Positions 8,557 through 15,615 of a DNA stretch of 64,000 nucleotides are shown here, one piece after another. The notes under the pieces were generated by a model, which saw nothing but the letters and a program-made list of their open reading frames with translations, had not been told where the DNA came from and searched no databases. Both the position numbers and the translations under genes were made by a program. Origin of the DNA: Merdiplasma sp964643295. GTDB lineage: Bacteria > Bacillota > Clostridia > Lachnospirales > Lachnospiraceae. Within the stretch, counting starts at the first letter, position 1. Each line of letters begins with the position of its first letter. The DNA lies in assembly GCA_964643295.1 (NCBI GenBank), contig CAZXSN010000007.1:22098-86097 (forward strand), in the 5' to 3' direction.

Positions 8557-11433
8557 TTATCCTCTGATCGTACGTCTGCGCAGAACGAATACCAGAACGA
8601 TTGCCGCAAGCGATAACCCGCAGGCTAAGGTCAGCGGTAAAATCGGGCTGTCATCGCCGGTTTGCACAGAGAGTGCATTGACCACGTAGAAGCTGACAGA
8701 CTTCGTGTCATATGTTCCGTCCGCCACCCAGCTTTCCCCGTTGAAGACATCCTTGCTGTAGGTGACATTCAGCGTATACTGTCCAACCGCGTTGATCGCC
8801 ATGGAAGTCGTGTACTGGGAATTGCTCCAGTTCCCCGTCACACTGCCGATCTGATAGCCGCTCGGGCGGTACCGGTAATCGCCAGGATTCGGGTTCGTGT
8901 TCCCCATCCCGTTGCCAACCGCGCTGAAGGTGATCGTATCGCCGACTAAGTATTCCCCGCCGGGTACGATATCGCGGATTTCATTGTAATCCGGAGACGG
9001 ACCATCCTTGTAGGTGGCCTCCAGCGTGACATCCGCTGCGGGCATCGTCACACTCGAATAATAGCGGTCCGGTGCAGACGTGGAGGCATTCTCACTATTT
9101 ACCACCCACTGCGCGAATTCCTTCCCGCTCGCCGGATAATTGGCCGCCAGATCCACCTTCGTACCCATCACATAGGTCCCGCTGCCGGTGCCGTTTTTCA
9201 CGGTCAGCGTATACGGGATGAGTTCATATTCTGCACGGATCTGCACAGTCTCTTCAGGCATCGTAAAACCGGTGGAAGATGCGTTCCAGTCATCAAGCTC
9301 CACATCACCGCTTAACACGGTCCACTCTTTGAAACGATATCCGGTCTGGGGTTCATCCGCTTCGATGTCCACGTAATCGCCCACTAAGTAGGAGCCGCTC
9401 CCGGTTCCGTCAATCACCTCAACCTCATACTCAATCAGATCTTCATAGATCGGCTCCACATATACGGTGCCGTCCGGCATGATGAAGGTCGCCGTATACG
9501 GATCTTTCTCATCCACCGTATAGGGTACCTGCTCTTCGGTGTCGGTCATCGTGATCTCCCACCGTTCAAGCGTCAGCTCATCATACTCCGTGGCGGTGAT
9601 CGTAATCCTGCTCCCGGCCACACCGGTAAGGATACCATCCTCCCCGACTTCACCGCCTTCGACTGTCACATCATCTTCAGAGGAAAGTTCAATCGGATAG
9701 CTGGCATTCGCACCCAGTTCCGTCTCTCCCAGTTCCTCCGTTTCCGTTTCATCCAGCAGAACTTCTTCCGTTTCTAATTCCGTTTCCACATCTGTTTCCG
9801 TGCCTGCTTCTGTTTCCTGCGGAAGCGTCTCCGGAGTTTCCGTCACAGGCGCTTCCGTGACAGGTTCCTCGGTCGCAGGCGTTTCACTCTCCGCAGCTTC
9901 TGTCGAGGCAGCCTCGGTAAGTTCTTCCGTACCTGCCTCGGTGGGTGCTTCCGTCGCAGGTGCTTCGGTTGCTTCCTCCGCGGGTGCTTCTGTCGGCTGC
10001 GTATCCGTCTCTGTGCTGTTCTCTGTCGGCACAGTCTGTGAATTCTCCTCCGGCGCAGCAGCCTCCAGATAAGTTGCGGTCAGGGTAACCGGCGCTTCCG
10101 GCACCACCAGTTTCGCAACCGGATCCGTCAGATCCGTAAGAAGGAAGAAGCCTTCCGGAACCGACCAGGCAGCGAACGTACGTCCGTCAGAAAGCTGCTC
10201 ATCCACACTCACTACAATCTCATCGCCAACCGTACCGGTTGTTTCGTACAGAACATTCCCCAGCTCATCCAGAACGGTAATCACGGTAAGTTCCGGCAGC
10301 AGTTCCTCTTCTGTTTCTCCGCCAGGAAGGGAGTCTTCGTTCTCCGCGAACGTTGCCGTCACCACAACATCCTCCGCCGGCATGGAAAACTGCGTCTCAG
10401 CGCTGGCCGCATCCGCAAACCAGACCGCATTGGAACTTGCCGTCCAACCGGCAAACGTCTGCCCTTCCGGTACCTCGGCTGCGATGTTCACCATCTCCAT
10501 CTGTTCAAAGGAGCCGCTTCCAAAGCCGTTCTCCACTGTTACCTCAAAAAGGCCGTCTTCCGTAACAGTTTCCGCCTCAGAATCCGCTGTTTCCGGCACC
10601 GCCGGATCTCCAATCACGATATCCGGACCGGCATCGGCGGCCGGACTATCCTCAGGAGCATTTTCCTCACCGCCGACGGTGATCGAATCATCCCAGGTAA
10701 TCTCCTGCGGAGTTTCCGGAAGCATTAAATCGATGGCTCCCTGATCCGGCGCTGCGGTCTCATACGTTTCCTCCGCGGCAGCTTCCGTTGGGGCCTCTGT
10801 GGCTTCTTCCACAGGAGGTTCCGTCTGTGGTATCTCCTCAGTTTCAGGGGCTGCTTCCGTCTGGGGCTCCGGCTGCACAAATACCGCAGTGACCGTTACG
10901 CTCCCCTCCGGCATCGTAAAACTGGTCTCTGCAGCATAAGAATCTGCAAACGCCACACCCTCATTGTCTGCCTCCCAGTGTTCAAAGACAGAACCGTCCG
11001 AAGCGGGATCCGCACTTATATGCACCTGATCTCCGGCGGCATACCATGCGGAAGCTTTTGACGCAGCCTCTTCCCCTTCCTGGGAACCATCCTCCTTCAC
11101 CAGACGGCTGGTACCTCCCGTCACGGTCACCTGATAACCGGCAGGCTTCAGCCAAAAGCCTCCCCCGTCCTCATCGCTTAACAGTGTGATCGTATACGGA
11201 CGATCCTGATCATTCGTCCAGGTGCCATCGGTCAGTTGTACCTCTGCCCATTCGTCTCCCAGATAAACCGGTCCGGTCAGTCCGCTGACGCTGTCGCCCG
11301 GGAGAAGTGTTTTTCCGTTGACATCCTCCGTCTCCACACTGTACTGATTCGCCGCGACAGCCTCCATCACGGGGCAGACCACCAGGAATGCGGCGATCAG
11401 AATGCTCAAAACCCTCTTAATTTTTCTTTCCAT
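8557..11433 (-). CDS. Large repeat-domain surface protein with variant sorting signal
   Basis: About 958 residues, secreted. It starts MERKIKRVLS with a signal peptide ending near AVAANQ; ATG 11433 is chosen because AGGAG lies nine bases before it, while two upstream starts are on or before the ribosome site. The chain carries several copies of a beta-rich repeat of about 70 residues with the pattern GTGSGSYLVGDYVDIEA, then FKEWTV, then FTMPEETVQIRAEY. This is the bacterial repeat of the InlB-B/Flg_new_2 type found in Firmicutes adhesins. Between repeats are long Thr/Glu/Ala/Pro stretches (about residues 190-250 and 480-570), probably stalk-like. The C-terminus reads SVQTGDDSPI, a hydrophobic helix and RRRTIRG. 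That is the layout of a sortase signal, but with SVQTG instead of LPxTG. Exact ligand or role is unknown. Confidence 0.85.
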   Translation of the reverse strand: MERKIKRVLSILIAAFLVVCPVMEAVAANQYSVETEDVNGKTLLPGDSVSGLTGPVYLGDEWAEVQLTDGTWTNDQDRPYTITLLSDEDGGGFWLKPAGYQVTVTGGTSRLVKEDGSQEGEEAASKASAWYAAGDQVHISADPASDGSVFEHWEADNEGVAFADSYAAETSFTMPEGSVTVTAVFVQPEPQTEAAPETEEIPQTEPPVEEATEAPTEAAAEETYETAAPDQGAIDLMLPETPQEITWDDSITVGGEENAPEDSPAADAGPDIVIGDPAVPETADSEAETVTEDGLFEVTVENGFGSGSFEQMEMVNIAAEVPEGQTFAGWTASSNAVWFADAASAETQFSMPAEDVVVTATFAENEDSLPGGETEEELLPELTVITVLDELGNVLYETTGTVGDEIVVSVDEQLSDGRTFAAWSVPEGFFLLTDLTDPVAKLVVPEAPVTLTATYLEAAAPEENSQTVPTENSTETDTQPTEAPAEEATEAPATEAPTEAGTEELTEAASTEAAESETPATEEPVTEAPVTETPETLPQETEAGTETDVETELETEEVLLDETETEELGETELGANASYPIELSSEDDVTVEGGEVGEDGILTGVAGSRITITATEYDELTLERWEITMTDTEEQVPYTVDEKDPYTATFIMPDGTVYVEPIYEDLIEYEVEVIDGTGSGSYLVGDYVDIEADEPQTGYRFKEWTVLSGDVELDDWNASSTGFTMPEETVQIRAEYELIPYTLTVKNGTGSGTYVMGTKVDLAANYPASGKEFAQWVVNSENASTSAPDRYYSSVTMPAADVTLEATYKDGPSPDYNEIRDIVPGGEYLVGDTITFSAVGNGMGNTNPNPGDYRYRPSGYQIGSVTGNWSNSQYTTSMAINAVGQYTLNVTYSKDVFNGESWVADGTYDTKSVSFYVVNALSVQTGDDSPILPLTLACGLSLAAIVLVFVLRRRTIRG

Positions 11434-11486
11434 AAATCCCATCTCCTTACTGAGAAAAACGTGGGCCATCTCGTTTTCGTATCCTG

Positions 11487-11515
11487 AGTATAGCACAGGC
11501 TCATTTAGGGCACAA
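11487..11515 (-). promoter_or_regulatory. Promoter of the large surface protein gene
   Basis: TTGTGC (11515-11510), a 17-base spacer, TATACT (11492-11487) on the minus strand, about 55 bases before the chosen start. Confidence 0.7.
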
Positions 11516-11520
11516 TTAAA

Positions 11521-11573
11521 GGATTCTTAAGATTTTCCTTAAAATTCTCTGAGGAAAAAGACGGATTCTTAAG
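11521..11573. promoter_or_regulatory. Repeated TTAAG motif upstream of the promoter, possible operator
   Basis: The 11-mer GGATTCTTAAG occurs twice, at 11521-11531 and 11563-11573, with another TTAAAA at 11539. The first TTAA pair is spaced 12 bases apart. It sits immediately upstream of the -35 box at 11510-11515, where a response regulator could bind. This is inference from position and repetition only. Confidence 0.3.
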
Positions 11574-12175
11574 CTTTCAAGCGAAAGATCGACAAGGGGA
11601 ATGACCTTAAGAAAGTCATGAATGCAGGCCGACGAAAAGTGCGAGACGGCTTTTCGTGCGGGAGAAAGATTTGATTCCTGAAAGAATTGTATGTCTCAAA
11701 AATTTTCAGCTGTCTTTAGATCATCGAAGGGAAAGGCTTTCCCGCAGTCACCAGGGAAAGCCGCACCCGTTTCTGCAGTCCCCAGGCTTTCTTCTTATTA
11801 AGAAGCCGACTTCAGCAAAGTCATGCCGCATCCCGCCCTTTGAAAAACCTGGGAGTTTCGTCCCTTTCCGCCGTTTCTGCGTAAAGAGAATCACCTTAAG
11901 CGAACCGGCGGTTCCTTTCAGAAGATGCCGCAAAACCGGCAGGAAATCTGAAGGAAAACACTTCGGCCGCAGGATCCCGGAAAATCCGCCAGACGGGGAA
12001 AAACAGTGCCTTCCGGGCCGGATTTTCGTCTGCAAAGAAGAAAAGGAAGGAAACCCGGCCCTGACACCAAGATGGCTGACCGTTTCCCTAAAGTTCCGCA
12101 GGATGGATGCTTCTTGTGACAAACTGCACCACGTCGTTTGGAAAATCCAGCCTGCGAAGAAGCAACAATTGATCC
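11574..12175. other. About 600 bases without a supported gene
   Basis: Open frames exist on both strands (11656-12237 plus, 11748-12260 minus), but they lack ribosome sites, family motifs and believable composition. I see no structured RNA here. Confidence 0.5.
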
Positions 12176-12224
12176 TCATAAAAAAGGCACATGATCCGAA
12201 GCTGTTTCCTGTCCCATGTGCCTT
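12176..12224 (-). terminator. Rho-independent terminator, minus strand
   Basis: AAGGCACATG (12184-12193) and CATGTGCCTT (12215-12224) form a 10-bp stem, followed on the minus strand by TTTTTT. It closes the unit containing the Rpn-type gene and the decayed frame. Confidence 0.75.
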
Positions 12225-12286
12225 CCAAAGACTATAAAATCCAAGGAAAACCACAGCCAAATCTCTCCCTGCGGTCTTACCCTGTC

Positions 12287-12508
12287 TTATTTCCCGACAG
12301 ATCTAAAGACCAATCCGTCATCTTCATGATCTTCCTCGTAGAAATAAAATTTATCTTTGCTGCCCTTCGCATAGATATCATTCAGAATCTAACCGGCAAC
12401 CGGCTGTGTCTGATCTAAATCCCTTTACCCTCTTTGTTTTCCTCTGTGCCGCGGTTTTGGCTGTCTCACCTCGTCATCATACGAACATACAGCTTTAAAA
12501 TACCTCAT
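12287..12508 (-). pseudogene. Decayed 73-codon frame overlapping the Rpn-type gene
   Basis: On the minus strand an ATG at 12508 lies inside the last codons of the upstream gene (the ATG overlaps its stop region), so it is placed for translational coupling. The frame reads MRYFKAVCSYDDEVRQPK and runs 27 codons to TAA. It then continues in the same frame for 11 codons to TAG, and then 33 codons with convincing protein character (ILNDIYAKGSKDKFYFYEED, then HEDDGLVFRSVGK) to a final TAA, just before the terminator. The two internal stops look like point mutations; the TAG could come from TGG. The protein family is not recognised. It could instead be two unrelated short frames. Confidence 0.45.
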
Positions 12509-13193
12509 GATCAAACAGTTTCTGCATGAGGTCGGTTACTTTTTCTTCTCTTTCGCTTAGATAGTCTTTCAAAATATCCCTGTCTTTGCAGATGCGGATC
12601 GCTGCTGCAATCGATTCCCTGGTTTTCCCGCTCTTTTGCGCCTGTTCGCGCACGATTCTGCAAAACTGCATGTACTCGCCCAGGATTCCTGTGCAGTTTT
12701 CTTCCCGGAGAACGATTACTTTCATGTTAAAATCAGTATCCTCTCCGTCAAAAAAACTGTCCCTGAAAGAAACAACCTCCTTCTCCATCTTGTCACTGCC
12801 CGTATAGATGACATACAGATTCGGTTCCGGAATCATTACCTTCTCACCCTCAGACTGATCTTCTCCTGCTCTTTGCGAGTACTCCGCATAAAGATGCGTC
12901 AGGAAGGAAAACATCCACATTAGGATGTTATCAGTCCAGGGTCCATCCAGCTGGCCGATGACAAGCATCCGTTTTCCATCAACAAGCATGCCAAGACCGC
13001 TGTACTGCAGCTGTGTCAGGACATATTCGGTCGACGAAAAATCAATCCTATCCTCCGTGACATCCGTCTCGTCAGGATGAATGGACTGGTACAGTTTCAT
13101 CTGATTTTCCTTTTCCCGGAACAAATCCAGAAAGACACTTTCCGGTACGTTTCGCATCAGCTGGACCGGCTGATCCTGTTTCTTATCTTCCAT
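12495..13193 (-). CDS. Rpn/PD-(D/E)XK-type nuclease family relative
   Basis: A 232-residue cytoplasmic protein. Its segments match the layout of Rpn-family recombination-promoting nucleases common in Clostridia: FREKENQMKLYQSIHPDETD at the start, a central beta strand pair, MIPEPNLYVIYTGSDK, FNMKVIVLREENCT and AIRICKDRDILKDYLSEREE near the end. In active members the second strand carries an E-x-Q-S/T motif; here the corresponding stretch is VIGQLDG, so the catalytic Glu appears lost. The assignment is from pattern memory, not a search. AGGAG lies eight bases before the ATG, and a promoter is at 13245-13273. The decayed frame overlaps its 3' end. Confidence 0.6.
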   Translation of the reverse strand: MEDKKQDQPVQLMRNVPESVFLDLFREKENQMKLYQSIHPDETDVTEDRIDFSSTEYVLTQLQYSGLGMLVDGKRMLVIGQLDGPWTDNILMWMFSFLTHLYAEYSQRAGEDQSEGEKVMIPEPNLYVIYTGSDKMEKEVVSFRDSFFDGEDTDFNMKVIVLREENCTGILGEYMQFCRIVREQAQKSGKTRESIAAAIRICKDRDILKDYLSEREEKVTDLMQKLFDHEVF

Positions 13194-13244
13194 CTAACTC
13201 ACTCCTGTTCTTAATGCAATAAGCAGCTGCTGCTATCCACAGAC

Positions 13245-13273
13245 AGTATAACGGAAATCTCTCCGCTTTTCAA
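13245..13273 (-). promoter_or_regulatory. Promoter of the Rpn-type gene
   Basis: TTGAAA (13273-13268), a 17-base spacer, TATACT (13250-13245). The rest of the gap up to 13540 holds no gene I can support. Confidence 0.65.
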
Positions 13274-13540
13274 TATTCATTTTATGTTCAAAACTGGTGA
13301 ACCATAGATGTATGCTCAGGTGCCCCTCCCTGCTGTCAGGGCGCCTTGCAGAAAGGAGAATGTTAAAAAGCAGCCGTAAGAGTGCGTCAAACCCGCCAGG
13401 AAACCATCCCGCAGGCAGAAAGGTTCGCTGCCGGGTATCGCAAAGGCGAGGGACATAAGCGCGTACCTTCGCCGCAGGGGAGGATACGCACACAGGCAGC
13501 TGCTGCCGGAGACATCATGAACGATTGAGCAGAGGACGCG

Positions 13541-13584
13541 CAAAAACAAAGCGGATCCGCAGAAAAACTTCCTTCTGCGGATCC
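13541..13584 (-). terminator. Terminator downstream of queA
   Basis: GGATCCGCAG (13553-13562) and CTGCGGATCC (13575-13584) pair over 10 bases; the minus strand continues with TTTGTTTTTG. Confidence 0.7.
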
Positions 13585-13609
13585 CTTCCGGGTAAACTCT
13601 TAAAGGATT

Positions 13610-14635
13610 TTACTTAATCAGCATCGCGTCCCCAAAAGAAAAGAAGCGGTACTTTTCCCTGACTGCCTCCTCGTAAGCCGCCAGAATCTGTTCCCTCCCC
13701 GCCAATGCCGATACCAGCATCAGCAGAGTCGATTCCGGGAGATGGAAATTTGTGATCAGGGCATCCAGGATTTTAAAACGGTACCCTGGATAAATGAAAA
13801 TCTCCGTCCATCCGCTTTTCGCATGCAGGGTTCCATCCTCATCCGCCGCCGATTCAATCGTCCGGCAGCTCGTCGTTCCCACGCAGACCACACGGCCGCC
13901 GTTTTTTCTGGCGGTGTTCACCAGGGCAGCGGTTTCCTCGCTGACCTCATAAAACTCGCTGTGCATATGGTGCTCATCCACGTTTTCCACCTTCACCGGC
14001 CGAAAGGTGCCCAGACCGACATGCAGTGTGACTTCCGCAATCGAAACCCCTTTCTTTCGGATCTGCTCCAAAAGTTCCGGAGTAAAATGAAGCCCCGCCG
14101 TCGGCGCGGCCGCGGATCCGTCATATTTGGCATATACCGTCTGGTAGCGGTCCTTATCCTTTAACGGATGGGTGATGTACGGGGGAAGCGGCATCTGACC
14201 AAGTTCATCCAGGATCTCCTCAAAGATGCCCTCATAGGAAAACCGAATCAGACGGTTCCCATCCTCCACCACATCCGTCACTTCTCCCACAAGGCGCCCG
14301 TCTCCGAAGGAAATCTGCGTACCGGGTCTGCATTTCTTTCCCGGTTTTACCAGGGTCTCCCAGACCTGCTCCGAGCGGCGCTTTAGCAGAAGCACTTCAA
14401 TCTTCGCGTCTGTTCCCACGCGGGTGCCGTAGAGCCTGGCAGGAATTACTTTCGTATTGTTCACCACCAGGCAGTCTCCGGGGTTTAAAAAATCCACGAT
14501 CTCCCGGAAAATGTGATGGGATACCTCCCCGGTTGTCCGATCCAGAACCATCAGCCGCGAGGAGGAACGATCCTCCAGGGGATCCTGTGCGATCAGCTCC
14601 GGCGGCAGTTCATAATAAAAATCCGATGTTTTCAT
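13610..14635 (-). CDS. queA: S-adenosylmethionine:tRNA ribosyltransferase-isomerase
   Basis: QueA transfers and isomerises the ribosyl part of SAM onto 7-aminomethyl-7-deazaguanine in tRNA, giving epoxyqueuosine. The 341-residue protein begins MKTSDFYYELPPELIAQDPL, the family hallmark. It contains DCLVVNNTKVIPARLYG, LPPYITHPLKDKDRYQTVYA, GSAAAPTAGLHFTPELLE and ITNFHLPESTLLMLVSALAG, which together cover the conserved core. The length is normal. The gene starts 14 bases after the histidine phosphatase gene, with GGGAG three bases before the ATG, so the two are probably cotranscribed. No other queuosine genes are in view. Confidence 0.97.
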   Translation of the reverse strand: MKTSDFYYELPPELIAQDPLEDRSSSRLMVLDRTTGEVSHHIFREIVDFLNPGDCLVVNNTKVIPARLYGTRVGTDAKIEVLLLKRRSEQVWETLVKPGKKCRPGTQISFGDGRLVGEVTDVVEDGNRLIRFSYEGIFEEILDELGQMPLPPYITHPLKDKDRYQTVYAKYDGSAAAPTAGLHFTPELLEQIRKKGVSIAEVTLHVGLGTFRPVKVENVDEHHMHSEFYEVSEETAALVNTARKNGGRVVCVGTTSCRTIESAADEDGTLHAKSGWTEIFIYPGYRFKILDALITNFHLPESTLLMLVSALAGREQILAAYEEAVREKYRFFSFGDAMLIK

Positions 14636-14649
14636 AGTCTCCCACTAAT

Positions 14650-15312
14650 TCACAGATAGAACAGGACATCCCGCCTGCACAGTTTCCATACACCGCCGTT
14701 TAGGGATACGATCGAAACGGAACAGTTGGGAGGCACCCGCCCCTGCCAGAAATTCTTAAGCGGAATGTTCCCGATATTGGCTAGCAGCGCCCTTGAAGCC
14801 GCCCCATGCGTAGAAATAAGCAGCGTTTCCTCCCTTTCTGAAGCGGCAAGGCCGTCCAGAAAGCTTTTTGTACGGGAAAGCAGCTCCTCGAAACGCTCTC
14901 CGCCAGGCGGCGGAACATACTTTTCCGGAGAATCAAAAAAGAGATGAAACTTTGAATCCGCCTGCGGGTATCCGTACTTTTCCGCATCCAAAAGAAGCTC
15001 TTTCGCCCGCTCTTTGTCTACTCCCCCTGTATATACGCATCCCTCGCCCTCACCAAAACTGATCTCGCAAAGGCGAGGGTCAATCACAACAGGAATCGGA
15101 CGGCCCCCGGCAGCAAGTCCGGCGGTTTCCAGCGCTCTGCTTAACGGGCTGCTTAGGATCCTGGCAAAGGGGATGGAAAAAAGCGCCTCCCCTACGCGTC
15201 TTGCAAGTTCCCGCCCATTCTCATTTAAGGGGATATCGGTCTGCCCCTGGATCCGCCTGGTTTTGTTCCAGTTGGTCTCCCCATGCCGGATGATGTAGAA
15301 TCGCATAGGCAT
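14650..15312 (-). CDS. Histidine phosphatase (phosphoglycerate mutase-like) family protein
   Basis: A 220-residue branch-1 histidine phosphatase. The RHG motif is FYIIRHGETNWN with the catalytic His near residue 10. The second Arg appears in LSSPLSRALETA, the acid residue in ISFGEGEG, and the second His in ISTHGAASRALL. Substrates in this family range from phosphoglycerates to alpha-ribazole phosphate and small phosphosugars, and this sequence does not decide. Two starts are possible: ATG 15312 (MPMRFY) and ATG 15306 (MRFY), both served by the GGAGGAAGAGGA upstream. The enzyme core is unaffected. The gap 15313-15615 holds only a weak short frame on the minus strand. Confidence 0.88.
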   Translation of the reverse strand: MPMRFYIIRHGETNWNKTRRIQGQTDIPLNENGRELARRVGEALFSIPFARILSSPLSRALETAGLAAGGRPIPVVIDPRLCEISFGEGEGCVYTGGVDKERAKELLLDAEKYGYPQADSKFHLFFDSPEKYVPPPGGERFEELLSRTKSFLDGLAASEREETLLISTHGAASRALLANIGNIPLKNFWQGRVPPNCSVSIVSLNGGVWKLCRRDVLFYL

Positions 15313-15615
15313 TCCTCTTCCTCCTCATAAAAAGCTGCCCGCCCGGGAAAACCGAAAGGCAGTGTTTTGCTGTCTTCAGGGAAAGTGTGTCATCACCGGC
15401 TTTTTGGTTTCCTTCTAATCTTCGACATCGATCATCCGCGATTGGATGACACCCGACGCATCCGTCCACAGTTCCTGGGGCAGCGAAAATGCCCGCACAA
15501 AGATCCGCTGCCGCAGAAGAACCGTACATCTCCTTTTTGTGTATCTTATTTTTACCCTGGTGACCCTGCCTGTTTTTCCTGCCTGCTTATTCTTTTCCAG
15601 GCAGGGAAAAATCAC

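Noticed and set aside
11656..12260. Overlapping frames of 193 (plus) and 170 (minus) codons
   Set aside because: They are mirror frames of each other with odd composition, no ribosome site and no recognisable motif.
15415..15615. 66-codon minus-strand frame between pheT and the histidine phosphatase
   Set aside because: It begins at a GTG touching the pheT stop without a ribosome site. The tail (SLPQELWTDASGVIQSRMID) looks somewhat protein-like, so a remnant is possible, but I cannot support a gene.
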